Assembly (NCBI GenBank): GCA_023434425.1
Contig: JAEYSS010000159.1
Span: forward strand, 1-49,507
DNA length: 49,507 bases
Reading direction: 5' to 3'
Origin: Pseudomonadota bacterium
GTDB taxonomy: Bacteria; Pseudomonadota; Alphaproteobacteria; Ferrovibrionales; Ferrovibrionaceae
The notes below the pieces were generated by a model. It made no database searches and was not told the origin of the DNA. It saw only the letters and a list, made by a program, of their open reading frames with translations. A program made the translations under genes and the position numbers. This document shows, one piece after another, positions 15,459 through 23,784 of the stretch. The number at the start of each line of letters is the position of its first letter. Positions within the stretch are counted from its first letter, which is position 1.

Positions 15459-16808
15459 ATGGGCGATTTTACCCGCGGGGCTCCCCCGCATCTGACCAAG
15501 GTTGGCGCTGAAAAGCTGCGCGATGTGCTGCGTGAGCATGAAGCCCATCTGGCCGGTAAGCCCGGCGCGCAGCCTGCTCTTCTGGCTTTCACCGATCTGT
15601 CCGATGCCGATCTGACCGGCGCGAATCTCACGCTGGCCGACCTGACCGGGGCGCGCCTGCATCGTGCCCGCCTGGATGGGGCGCGGCTGTCGATGTCGAA
15701 ATGCGGCGGATCGGATTTCCGCAATGCGACGCTGGATGGCGCCGATCTGCGCTGGGCCGATCTGCGCGGCGCCTGCCTGCGCGCCGCCGGGCTGAACGAC
15801 GCCAACATGGCCGAATCGAACGGCGCCGAGGCGTTGGCCCCGGTCTATGACTCCGAAGGCCGCATCGCCGATGGCGGCCCCACCAAGCGGGCGATCGATC
15901 TGTCCGGCGCCTCCGCTCAGCGTGCCGATCTGTCCGGCGCGCAGCTGCCCAAGGCCTTTGCGCTGCATGCCGATTTCGCCGACGCCAATATGGACGACAG
16001 CAACCTGCGTGGTGCCGACCTGCGCAAGGCGCAGATGACCTCCGCCCGCCTGGAAGGCGCCGACCTGCAGGAGTCCGATTTCTCCGGGGCGAATCTCGCC
16101 GGTGCCAGCCTGTCGGGCGCCCAGCTCGGCGGCGCGAACTTCGCCGGCGCCGATCTGCGCGGCGCCATTGTGGATACCGCCAGCCGCAGCCTGCCCGAAC
16201 TGGCGGCGGCGATCTTCGCGCCCGCTTCGCGCCATGCCGAGGCCGATCTGGCGGCGATCCTGAAGCAGCATGAACTCTGGGTGCATTCCGAGGGCCGCCA
16301 GGGCCTGCGCGCCGATCTGAGCGATTACGATTTCTCCGGTCGCGACCTGCGCGGTGTGAACCTGATGGGCGCCCTGCTGGAACGCGCCTGTTTCACCAGG
16401 GCCGAACTGACCCATGCCAATCTGGCGCTGGCCCGGCTGAACTTCGCCGACCTGCGCGACGCCGTGCTGGTGAAAAGCAATCTGCGCGGCGCCAGCCTCG
16501 CCCGCGCCATGCTCGACGGCGCCAACCTGACCGATGCCAATCTGGCCGCGATCAAGGACGATGCGCCGCATGCCCGCGCCGCCCGCACCAACCTCGGTGC
16601 CGCCAAGCTGAAGCGCGCCATCCTGGCGAGTGCCAATCTGACCGGTGCCAGCCTGGTGGCGGCCGATCTGCGCGATGCCAACCTGACCGGCGCCGATCTG
16701 ACCAGCGCCGATCTGACAGACAGCCGCTTTGCCAATGCGGTGCTCACCGGCGCCAGCTTCACCAACGCCCGCCTCGATCGCGCCCGCGACCTGCTGCTGC
16801 CCAATTGA
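15459..16808 (+). CDS. Large pentapeptide-repeat protein
   Basis: A 449-residue protein made mostly of A(D/N)LxX pentapeptide repeats, which form a right-handed quadrilateral beta-helix. Two modules are apparent: residues about 15-240 and 265-449, each introduced by a short helical segment (VLREHEAHLAG; ILKQHELWVHSEGRQG) leading into repeats such as LSDADLTGANLTLADLTGAR. No signal peptide or membrane segment is visible, so a cytoplasmic location is likely. Function is unknown. ATG 15459 is preferred; GTG 15432 is an alternative. It may share transcription with sdhB. Confidence 0.85.
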   Translation: MGDFTRGAPPHLTKVGAEKLRDVLREHEAHLAGKPGAQPALLAFTDLSDADLTGANLTLADLTGARLHRARLDGARLSMSKCGGSDFRNATLDGADLRWADLRGACLRAAGLNDANMAESNGAEALAPVYDSEGRIADGGPTKRAIDLSGASAQRADLSGAQLPKAFALHADFADANMDDSNLRGADLRKAQMTSARLEGADLQESDFSGANLAGASLSGAQLGGANFAGADLRGAIVDTASRSLPELAAAIFAPASRHAEADLAAILKQHELWVHSEGRQGLRADLSDYDFSGRDLRGVNLMGALLERACFTRAELTHANLALARLNFADLRDAVLVKSNLRGASLARAMLDGANLTDANLAAIKDDAPHARAARTNLGAAKLKRAILASANLTGASLVAADLRDANLTGADLTSADLTDSRFANAVLTGASFTNARLDRARDLLLPN

Positions 16809-16820
16809 CCCTCACAGGTG

Positions 16821-16930
16821 GTCATCCTCGGGCTTGACCCGAGGATCTCTCGCCGGACTTAACCCGGGAATCTCTCGCCGTTCTGCCTGAGATGGTCGGC
16901 CAAGAAGATGTCCTTGGGCCCGACCATGAC
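16821..16930. repeat. Mosaic palindromic repeat, copy 2 (expanded)
   Basis: The left hairpin CCTCGGGCTTGACCCGAGG is complete. The right unit, GGTCGG...CCGACCATGAC, contains an extra CCAAG/CTTGG stem with loop AAGATGTC. A degenerate third unit (CCGGACTTAACCCGG) lies between. It sits between the convergent pentapeptide-repeat gene and zapE. Confidence 0.75.
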
Positions 16931-16932
16931 GA

Positions 16933-18060
16933 TTAAGAGGAAGCGTGCGGCAGTGCGCGATACTCTTCGCTCTGCATCTCATGCAGCCGCGAGACGCAGC
17001 GCTGGAACTCGAACGCCCCCTCGCCTTCGGGATAGAGCGTTTCCGGCGGCGCATCGGCGGTCGCCAGCAGCTTCGCTTTCGCCTCATAGAGGGCATCGAC
17101 CAGCGTGACGAAACGCTTGGCCTCGTTGCGCTTGGCCGGGCTGAGCGTCGGGATATTGTCGATCATCACGGTGTGGAAATTTTTCGCAATCGCCAGGAAA
17201 TCGGCCGGGCCGAGCGGCTGTTCGCAGAGCTCGTCAAAGCTGAACCGTGCCACGCCGCGCGCCTGTAACGGCACCAGCAATTTCCGGCCGAGCAGTTCGA
17301 TTTCCGCCGGCGCGCCCCCGGCGTCGTCGGTGAGCAGATTCCAGGCACGATCCAGCGCCAGCGTCGATTTCGCGCTGATCGGGCTGAACCAGACCGGCGA
17401 CTTCGCGATGCGCTGCAGGCGGTAGTCGCGGCTGGCGGCCAGATGCAGCACATCCAGCTTTTCCTTGAACAGTTCGATGAAAGGCAGGAACAGCTGACGG
17501 TTCAGGCCGCTTTTATACAGATCGTCGGGATGGCGATTGGAGGTCGCCACGATCACCACGCCGCGCTGAAACAGCTTTTCGAACAGGCGGCCGAGAATCA
17601 TCGCATCGGCCACGTCGCTGACCTGCATCTCGTCGAAACACAGCAGCCAGGCGGATTTGGCGATCTTTTTCGCCGTCGGCCGGATCGGATCGTCGCCGCC
17701 CGCCTTCTTCTCGGGATCGTCCTCGGCCAGCTGGCGATAGCGGAAGATTTCGGCATGCACTTCCTGCATGAAGGCATGGAAATGCACGCGGCGTTTCTTC
17801 TCCACCGGCGCGCCGGCGAAGAACAGGTCCATCAGCATCGACTTGCCGCGCCCGACATCGCCGTAGATATACAGGCCCTGCGGCGCCTCTTCCCGCCTGC
17901 GCCCCACCAGCTTCTGCAGCCAGTTGTCGCCGCTGCCCGGCTTGTAATGCGCCAGATGCCGGCCGAGCAGTTCGAGTTTCTCCACCGCCAGCTCCTGGGC
18001 AGGATCGTCGGCGATTTCCCCGGCGGCGAGCTTGGCGCGATAGGCTTCAAGAATGGACAT
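16933..18060 (-). CDS. zapE: Cell division/AFG1-family ATPase ZapE
   Basis: A 375-residue AAA-type ATPase of the AFG1/ZapE family, associated in E. coli with Z-ring control and in mitochondria with protein quality control. Walker A is YIYGDVGRGKSMLMD (around residues 64-78) and Walker B LLCFDEMQVSDVADAM, followed by VVIVATSNRHPDDLYKSGLN and RQLFLPFIELFKEKLDV. Length and motif order are standard. The gene follows mmsA on the same strand, but a terminator separates them. Confidence 0.93.
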   Translation of the reverse strand: MSILEAYRAKLAAGEIADDPAQELAVEKLELLGRHLAHYKPGSGDNWLQKLVGRRREEAPQGLYIYGDVGRGKSMLMDLFFAGAPVEKKRRVHFHAFMQEVHAEIFRYRQLAEDDPEKKAGGDDPIRPTAKKIAKSAWLLCFDEMQVSDVADAMILGRLFEKLFQRGVVIVATSNRHPDDLYKSGLNRQLFLPFIELFKEKLDVLHLAASRDYRLQRIAKSPVWFSPISAKSTLALDRAWNLLTDDAGGAPAEIELLGRKLLVPLQARGVARFSFDELCEQPLGPADFLAIAKNFHTVMIDNIPTLSPAKRNEAKRFVTLVDALYEAKAKLLATADAPPETLYPEGEGAFEFQRCVSRLHEMQSEEYRALPHASS

Positions 18061-18067
18061 GGGGCCT

Positions 18068-18105
18068 GTTTAAAACAGAACGGGCGGCAGAGTCATCTGC
18101 CGCCC
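18068..18105 (-). terminator. Terminator after mmsA
   Basis: A perfect 10-bp stem (GGGCGGCAGA / TCTGCCGCCC) with a 4-base loop; on the minus strand it is followed by GTTCTGTTTT. It separates mmsA from zapE. Confidence 0.8.
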
Positions 18106-18128
18106 GCCCGATTCCGATGTAAACCGGC

Positions 18129-19628
18129 TTACTTCATCGTCGGGATGTTGAACTCGGCGCCCGAGCGGATGCCGGTCGGCCAGCGCGCGGTCACCGTCTT
18201 GATCTTGGTGTAGAATTTCACGCCTTCCGGGCCATGCTGGTTGGTGTCGCCGAAGGCCGACTTCTTCCAGCCGCCGAAAGTGTGGAAGGCCAGCGGCACC
18301 GGGATCGGCACGTTGATGCCGACCATGCCGACCTGCACCTTGGCGGCGAAGTCGCGGGCGGCATCGCCGTCGCGGGTGAAGATCGCCACGCCGTTGCCGA
18401 ATTCATGCTCGGTCGGCAGGCGGGCGGCTTCTTCGAAAGTTTCGGCGCGCACCACGCTGAGCACCGGGCCGAAAATCTCTTCCTTGTAGATCTTCATGTC
18501 CGGCGTCACGTTGTCGAACAGGCAGCCACCCATGAAATAGCCGCCTTCGTAGCCCTGCAGCTTGAGCCCGCGGCCATCGACCACCAGCCTGGCGCCTTCC
18601 GACACGCCGGTATCGACATAACCCTTCACCTTGGCGAGATGCTCTTTGGTCACCAGCGGACCCATTTCGGAGTCCTTGTCGATGCTCGGGCCGACCTTCA
18701 GCGCCCGCACGCGCGGCGCCAGCGCCTCGACCAGGCGATCAGCCGTGGTCTTGCCGACCGGGACGGCGACCGACACCGCCATGCAGCGCTCGCCGGCCGA
18801 ACCGTAGCCCGCGCCGATCAGCGCATCGACGGTCTGGTCCATATCGGCATCCGGCATCACGATCATGTGGTTCTTGGCGCCGCCCATGGCCTGCACGCGC
18901 TTTCCATGCGCCGCAGCGGTCGCGTAGACATACTGGGCGATCGGCGTCGAGCCGACGAAGCTGACCGCCTGGATGCGCGGATCGGTGAGCAGCGTGTCGA
19001 CCGCTTCCTTGTCGCCGATCACGCAGTTCAGCACGCCCGGAGGCGCGCCGGCCTCCAGCATCAGTTCGGCCAGACGCAGCGGGCAGGACGGATCCTTTTC
19101 GCTCGGCTTGAGGATGAAGGTGTTGCCGGCCGCAATCGCCACCGCGAACATCCACATCGGCACCATGGCCGGGAAATTGAACGGCGTGATGCCGGCAACG
19201 ACGCCGAGCGGCTGGCGCATCGAATAGACGTCGATGCCGCGCGCCACGCTGTCGGAATATTCGCCCTTCAGCAGATGCGGAATGCCGCAGGCGAATTCCA
19301 CCACTTCCAGGCCACGCTGCAGCGAGCCTTTGGCATCCGAAACCACCTTGCCATGTTCGTTGGAGATCAGCAGCGCGATCTCGTCGGCATGGCGTTCGCA
19401 CAGTTCCTTGAACTTGAACATCACGCGGGCGCGCACCAGCGGCGAGGTCGCGCTCCACTCGATAAAGGCACGCTGGCTGTCAGCGATGGCGGCCTCGACC
19501 TCGGCCCTGGCGGCCAGCGGCGCCTTGCTGGCGACTTCGCCGGTGCTCGGATTGTAGACGTCGAGGAAACGACCCGACTTGCCGGCAACCTTCTTGCCGC
19601 CGATGAAATGATGCAACTCTTTCGCCAT
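18129..19628 (-). CDS. mmsA: CoA-acylating methylmalonate-semialdehyde dehydrogenase
   Basis: A 499-residue aldehyde dehydrogenase that converts methylmalonate semialdehyde to propionyl-CoA (valine, thymine and inositol catabolism), and malonate semialdehyde to acetyl-CoA. Family signs: HHFIGGKKVAGKSGRFLDVY start, ITPFNFPAMVPMWMFAVAIA, KPSEKDPSC, SFVGSTPIAQYVY, GAKNHMIVMPDADMDQ, and the catalytic cysteine in GSAGERCMAVSVAV (Cys282). The glutamate usual in non-acylating relatives is absent, as expected for MmsA. A terminator follows. Confidence 0.95.
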   Translation of the reverse strand: MAKELHHFIGGKKVAGKSGRFLDVYNPSTGEVASKAPLAARAEVEAAIADSQRAFIEWSATSPLVRARVMFKFKELCERHADEIALLISNEHGKVVSDAKGSLQRGLEVVEFACGIPHLLKGEYSDSVARGIDVYSMRQPLGVVAGITPFNFPAMVPMWMFAVAIAAGNTFILKPSEKDPSCPLRLAELMLEAGAPPGVLNCVIGDKEAVDTLLTDPRIQAVSFVGSTPIAQYVYATAAAHGKRVQAMGGAKNHMIVMPDADMDQTVDALIGAGYGSAGERCMAVSVAVPVGKTTADRLVEALAPRVRALKVGPSIDKDSEMGPLVTKEHLAKVKGYVDTGVSEGARLVVDGRGLKLQGYEGGYFMGGCLFDNVTPDMKIYKEEIFGPVLSVVRAETFEEAARLPTEHEFGNGVAIFTRDGDAARDFAAKVQVGMVGINVPIPVPLAFHTFGGWKKSAFGDTNQHGPEGVKFYTKIKTVTARWPTGIRSGAEFNIPTMK

Positions 19629-19725
19629 CTTACTCTCTCCCTGGAGCGGAAACCGCAGCCCGGCGACTCTAAAGCCCCGTCCGCCGCTGGCAAGGGTCAG
19701 GTCGCGGATCGGCCGGGCAATTTCC

Positions 19726-20802
19726 CTAGAGTTTCAGCCCGGCCGTCGCCTGCAGGGTCGCGCGCGCCTCGCCCATGATGCGCGCCACAATGGCCGCGGC
19801 AGGTTCCGCCTTCGCCAGCCGGGCCGCCTGTCCGGCCCAGAGCGACTGAAAATCGGTCTGCCCGGATTTCGAGGCAGCCGCGCGCATGGCGCGGCTCATG
19901 GCATTGGCGACAGGAAAATCCGGGATCAGGTCGTCGCGGCCGGCCAGGCGGTCGAGGAAACCGTTGCGGATGCCGCGCGCATGCCGGCCCGAGAAGGCCC
20001 GGGTCAGGGCGGTGCGCTCGGCCTGCTCGCCCTGCAGCAGCGCGCGGTAGCCGGCACCCAGCCCGGTCTCTTCCGCCAGCAGGAAGCTGGTGCCGAGCGC
20101 GACAGCCGAAGCGCCGAGGCAGAGCGCTGCCGCCACGCCGCGGCCATCGCCGATGCCGCCGGCGGCGATCACCGGCAGCTGCACGGCCGAAACGATCTGC
20201 GGCACCAGCGCCATGGTGCCAACCAGGCTGTTCTCCACGCCGTCAAGAAAACTGCCGCGATGGCCACCGGCTTCCGAACCCTGTGCCGCGATGGCGTCGA
20301 CGCCGAGTTGCTTCAGGACACGCGCCTCGGCCACCGTGGTTGCCGTTCCGACAACAAAGATGCCGCGGCCTTTCAGCGCCGCGATCTGGTCCGGCTGCGG
20401 CATGCCGAAGGTAAAGCTGCAGACCGCCGGCGCGTCTTCCAGCACGGCTTCGAACTGCGCCTCGAAGGCTTCCTGATAACTGTTCGGCAATTCGGGCGTG
20501 CCGAGGCCGAGCGCGTCATGCGCGGTGCCGAGTTCCCTGCGATAGGCGGCGATCTTGTCGGGATCGGCCTGCCATGGCGTCGGCGCGAAGAGATTGACGT
20601 GGAACGGCCGGCCGGTGCCGGCGCGGATGGTGCGGATATTCTCGCGGATCGCCTGCGGCGTCATGTAGGCCATGCCGATGGCGCCGAGCGCACCGGCATT
20701 CGAAACCGCGATGGTGAGCGCCGGCCTGGCGGTTTCGCCGGCCATCGGGGCGAGCAGCAACGGATGTTCGATGCCGAGGCGGCGGGTGAAGTCGTTGACC
20801 AT
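19726..20802 (-). CDS. Nitronate monooxygenase (2-nitropropane dioxygenase-like FMN enzyme)
   Basis: A 358-residue FMN-dependent TIM-barrel enzyme. Motifs: HPLLLAPMAG at the N-terminus, SNAGALGAIGMAYM, VNLFAPTPW, the signature AIAAQGSEAGGHRGSFLDG with the catalytic histidine, PVIAAGGIGDGRGVAAAL and GASAVALGTSFLLAEETG. Family members oxidise alkyl nitronates, but many annotated members have other physiological substrates. GGGGAGAGAA precedes ATG 20802. It is divergent from a TetR gene and shares its palindromic operator region. Confidence 0.9.
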   Translation of the reverse strand: MVNDFTRRLGIEHPLLLAPMAGETARPALTIAVSNAGALGAIGMAYMTPQAIRENIRTIRAGTGRPFHVNLFAPTPWQADPDKIAAYRRELGTAHDALGLGTPELPNSYQEAFEAQFEAVLEDAPAVCSFTFGMPQPDQIAALKGRGIFVVGTATTVAEARVLKQLGVDAIAAQGSEAGGHRGSFLDGVENSLVGTMALVPQIVSAVQLPVIAAGGIGDGRGVAAALCLGASAVALGTSFLLAEETGLGAGYRALLQGEQAERTALTRAFSGRHARGIRNGFLDRLAGRDDLIPDFPVANAMSRAMRAAASKSGQTDFQSLWAGQAARLAKAEPAAAIVARIMGEARATLQATAGLKL

Positions 20803-20913
20803 TTTCTCTCCCCTGGACGGACGGGTCTGTCGCGAAGTCTGCGCCCTTCCGCTGCGGCAGCCAAGGCCGTGCCGCGGAAAATTTCCTGCCGTTTCAAGGC
20901 TTGGAATAATTTT

Positions 20914-20930
20914 CTAGAATTTTATTCTAG
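20914..20930. promoter_or_regulatory. TetR operator candidate
   Basis: CTAGAATTTTATTCTAG, a perfect palindrome with 7-bp arms around TTT, lies 18 bp before the TetR start in a short AT-rich patch between two divergent genes. It is the natural candidate for TetR autorepression and control of the nitronate monooxygenase gene. Confidence 0.65.
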
Positions 20931-20948
20931 TTGGCGTATAACCCGATC

Positions 20949-21602
20949 ATGACCAGAGCAGCACGCAAGGCCGTTGCCCATCGCCCACGCCAGGACTCCG
21001 GCACCGACCGCAGCACCCGGCAGCGCGCCCTGGTGGCGGCGCTTGCGCTGTTCGATGCCCAGGGCGTCGAGGCGACCACCATCGAGCAGGTCCGCGACGC
21101 CGCCGATATCTCGGTCGGCAGCCTGTATCACCATTTCGGCAGCCGCGAAGGCCTGACGATCGCGCTCTACGAGGATCTGCTGGAGCGGTACCGCGCGGCC
21201 ATGTGGACCGAACTGTCGCGCCATGACGGCACCCGCGCCCTGCTCGATGCCTTCGTGAAGACGCATATCGCCTGGTCGCTGCTGAATCCGGCCGCAGCGC
21301 GGTTCCTGGCCGAACACCGCCACCATCGTGCGCTTGGCGCAGCGGAAAGCCGATTGCAGAGCGGGACGACGGATTTCCTGCGTCCGCTGCTGCTGCGGCT
21401 CAAACCTGCCATCACGGCCGGCATCCTCAAGCCCCTGCCGCCCGAGCTTCTGCTCAGTCTGGTGATCGGTCCGGTGCAGAACTGGCTGCGCATGCAGCGC
21501 GCCGGCCGCGCCAGCCTCAGCCCGGCAAATGCCGCACGCAAACTGTCGGACCTGATCTGGGACGCCGTTGCCGTTCCAACCGTGAAAAGGAAGCTGAAAT
21601 GA
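20949..21602 (+). CDS. TetR/AcrR family transcriptional regulator
   Basis: A 217-residue repressor. The N-terminal helix-turn-helix is clear (TRQRALVAALALFDAQGVEATT, then IEQVRDAADISVGSLYHHFGSREGL, about residues 23-70). The C-terminal ligand domain is helical and gives no ligand clue. ATG 20949 is chosen; a TTG at 20931 in the same frame touches the operator. The stop overlaps the next gene by 4 bp (ATGA), so a DUF4442 hotdog protein is co-expressed. Targets probably include itself and the divergent flavoenzyme. Confidence 0.9.
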   Translation: MTRAARKAVAHRPRQDSGTDRSTRQRALVAALALFDAQGVEATTIEQVRDAADISVGSLYHHFGSREGLTIALYEDLLERYRAAMWTELSRHDGTRALLDAFVKTHIAWSLLNPAAARFLAEHRHHRALGAAESRLQSGTTDFLRPLLLRLKPAITAGILKPLPPELLLSLVIGPVQNWLRMQRAGRASLSPANAARKLSDLIWDAVAVPTVKRKLK

Positions 21603-22111
21603 CCATCGCCGCGCTCGCCATTCCCGCCGCCCCCACCGCCGCAGAGGCCACGGTGCTGAAACAGTGGAGCAGCTTCTGCCGCCTGCCGCTCGGCCGCCGG
21701 CTGTTCAATCTGCTGATCGGCGTGACCGTGCCCTATGCCGGCAGCATTGCGCCCGAGGTGGTGGACCTGTCGCCCGGCCATGCCCGTGCCCGCATGGCGG
21801 ATCGCCGCCGCGTGCGCAATCATCTGCGCTCGCTGCATGCCGTGGCGCTGACCAACCTGGCCGAACTGACCGGCAACCTGGCGCTGATGAGCCGCCAGCC
21901 CGCGAAAGGCGCGCGCTGGATCATCACCGGTTTCGACAGCGAATTCCTGAAAAAGGCGCGCGGCACGATCACGGCAGAGTGCAGCCTGCCGGCGCTCGAC
22001 TGGTCGACCGCGCAGACGCTGGACGGCCGTGTCGAGCTGCGGGATGCCGCTGGCGATCTGGTGATGATCGCGCATCCGCACTGGCGCATCGGCCCCGACC
22101 AGCACAGCTAG
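21599..22111 (+). CDS. DUF4442 hotdog-fold protein
   Basis: A 170-residue protein of the DUF4442 family, a hotdog fold related to acyl-CoA thioesterases. The region VDLSPGHARARMADRRRVRN and the segment HLRSLHAVALTNLAELTGNLALM form the hotdog core helix, followed by ITGFDSEFLKKARGTITAEC. Thioesterase activity is inferred from fold only. It overlaps the TetR stop by 4 bp and probably forms a two-gene operon whose expression responds to the same acyl- or ring-type ligand. Confidence 0.78.
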   Translation: MTIAALAIPAAPTAAEATVLKQWSSFCRLPLGRRLFNLLIGVTVPYAGSIAPEVVDLSPGHARARMADRRRVRNHLRSLHAVALTNLAELTGNLALMSRQPAKGARWIITGFDSEFLKKARGTITAECSLPALDWSTAQTLDGRVELRDAAGDLVMIAHPHWRIGPDQHS

Positions 22112-22151
22112 CCAGGCACGCATCCGAGCTTTGCCGTGACTGCCTTTGAGC

Positions 22152-22176
22152 GGAACATCGCGTCTGCCCCAGTGTT
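22152..22176 (+). promoter_or_regulatory. EcfG-type general-stress promoter
   Basis: GGAAC (22152-22156), 16-bp spacer and TGTT (22173-22176) match the alphaproteobacterial EcfG consensus GGAAC-N16-CGTT except one base. Transcription near 22182 leaves a 30-nt leader before the DUF4142 gene. Confidence 0.68.
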
Positions 22177-22211
22177 TTCTTCCTCTCCCACAGCAGACCT
22201 GGAGGAAAACG

Positions 22212-22799
22212 ATGATACGCATCCGTTCATTTTCCTTGCTTGGCGCCACCGCTCTCGTTGCCGCAAGCCTGGCTGCACAGCCCGCCCTGGCCGGCGGCAT
22301 GAAGGCCGACCGGCAGCAGCAGAGCGAAGCCGTCAGCCCGCAGGCGCTGACGGCGCAGACTTTCGTCAGGTATGCCGGCAATGCCGATCTCTACGAGATC
22401 GAAGCCGCGAAGCTCGCCGTCGAGCGCGCCAGGGATCCCGAGGTGAAGCAGTTCGCCGCGCATATGGTGCACCAGCACACCGTGTCGACCAGCAAGATCG
22501 CGGCTGCGGCGCAGCAGGCCGGCCTCGCGCCGTCGACGCCCACGCTGACGCCGCATATGCGGGGCAAACTGACCGAATTGCAGGCCGCGTCCGACACCGC
22601 CTTCGACGAGCGATATATGGTGGCGCAGGTGGAAGCGCATGAGCGCGTATTGCGCCTGCATAACGCCTATGCCCGCAGCGGCGACAATGCGAGCCTGCGG
22701 AATGCCTCCAGCGAAACCGCCGCGACGGTGTCGCAGCATCTGGCCGAGGCGCGGCGCATTTCTGCTGCCATCGTGGCCGACCGGCCGGGCGGTGCCTAA
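22212..22799 (+). CDS. Exported DUF4142 protein
   Basis: A 195-residue protein. It has a signal peptide (residues 1-27, RIRSFSLLGATALVAASLAA, cleavage near ALA|GG) and a helical ferritin-like DUF4142 domain: LTAQTFVRYAGNADLYEIEA, AVERARDPEVKQFAAHMVHQHT and MVAQVEAHERVLRLHNAYA. The family is periplasmic and stress-linked in alphaproteobacteria, with no proven activity. GGAGGAAAA precedes ATG 22212. An EcfG-type promoter lies upstream and a terminator downstream, so it appears to be a single-gene stress unit. Confidence 0.86.
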   Translation: MIRIRSFSLLGATALVAASLAAQPALAGGMKADRQQQSEAVSPQALTAQTFVRYAGNADLYEIEAAKLAVERARDPEVKQFAAHMVHQHTVSTSKIAAAAQQAGLAPSTPTLTPHMRGKLTELQAASDTAFDERYMVAQVEAHERVLRLHNAYARSGDNASLRNASSETAATVSQHLAEARRISAAIVADRPGGA

Positions 22800-22818
22800 A
22801 GCCATTCCATCAAAGACG

Positions 22819-22849
22819 AGCCGCTTGCGTTCCGCGCAGGCGGCTTTTT
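22819..22849 (+). terminator. Terminator after the DUF4142 gene
   Basis: Stem AGCCGCTTGCG / CGCAGGCGGCT (11 bp with one G-U pair), loop TTCCG region, then TTTTT. It lies just before the convergent kdsA stop. Confidence 0.85.
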
Positions 22850-22856
22850 CGTGTGC

Positions 22857-23711
22857 CTAGTTGCGGGCAGCGGCGTGGATCGCCTTCAACCGCGTCAGCA
22901 GCTTGCGCGCGTCCGACAGCGGCAGGCAGCTCGGCCCGTCGCATTTCGCCTTGTCCGGATCGGGGTGAAATTCGAGGAACACGCCATCGGCGCCCGAGGC
23001 GACCGCTGCCGCGGCAATGATCGGCACGCCCTCGCGCCGGCCGCCGGCCGCCACGCCACCGCCCTCGACCGCCTTGGCGCCGGGCAGCTGCACGGCATGG
23101 GTGGCATCGATGGTGACCGGCACGTTGAACTTCTGCATCTCCTGGATCGCCAGCATGTCGACGATCAGGTTGTTGTAACCGAAGGCCGAGCCGCGTTCGC
23201 ACAGGATGGTCATGTTGGGCGCCGCCGCCTGCTCGATCTTGTGCAGGATGCTCTTGCAGTCTGACGGAGCGAGGAACTGCGCCTTCTTCACATGAAGCAG
23301 GCCTTTTTTCTTCTGGGTCGCGCGTGCGGTGGCGACGATCAGGTCGGTCTGGCGCACCAGGAAGGCCGGGATCTGCACCAGGTCGGCAACCTCTGCAACC
23401 GGTTCGGCCTGGAAGGGCTCATGCAGGTCGGTGGCGATCGGCACCTTCAGCTTGTCTTTCACGGTGGCGAGGATCTTCAGCCCCTGTTCCATGCCGGGGC
23501 CACGGAAGCTGTTGATGGACGAGCGGTTGGCCTTGTCGAAGCTGGCCTTGAACACGAAGGGCAGCTTCAGGTCGTCGGCGATCTGCTTCAGTTCGGTGGC
23601 GGTATGCAGGGCCAGATCGAGATCCTCGATCACGTTCAGGCCGAGGATGCAGAACAGCGCCTCGCCGTCGCCGATGGTCAGATTCCAGTTTTGCAGGGTG
23701 AGTGCAGCCAT
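22857..23711 (-). CDS. kdsA: 3-deoxy-8-phosphooctulonate synthase
   Basis: A 284-residue enzyme joining arabinose 5-phosphate and phosphoenolpyruvate to make KDO 8-phosphate for lipopolysaccharide. Motifs: VFKASFDKANRSSINSFRGP, TDLHEPFQAEPVAEVADLVQ, IPAFLVRQTDLIVATA, CERGSAFGYNNLIVDM, DATHAVQLPG and EFHPDPDKAKCDGPSCLP. Where metal-dependent enzymes have a cysteine (GPCVIES) this one has Asn26 (LGLNVIED), as in the metal-independent E. coli type. It stands alone, not next to pyrG or eno. Confidence 0.95.
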   Translation of the reverse strand: MAALTLQNWNLTIGDGEALFCILGLNVIEDLDLALHTATELKQIADDLKLPFVFKASFDKANRSSINSFRGPGMEQGLKILATVKDKLKVPIATDLHEPFQAEPVAEVADLVQIPAFLVRQTDLIVATARATQKKKGLLHVKKAQFLAPSDCKSILHKIEQAAAPNMTILCERGSAFGYNNLIVDMLAIQEMQKFNVPVTIDATHAVQLPGAKAVEGGGVAAGGRREGVPIIAAAAVASGADGVFLEFHPDPDKAKCDGPSCLPLSDARKLLTRLKAIHAAARN

Positions 23712-23784
23712 CTTTGCCTCGTCAAATCCGTGGCCCGCGAGTGTGTCGCAAACTGGCGGATTTTACGAGAGTCAGACGGTTATT

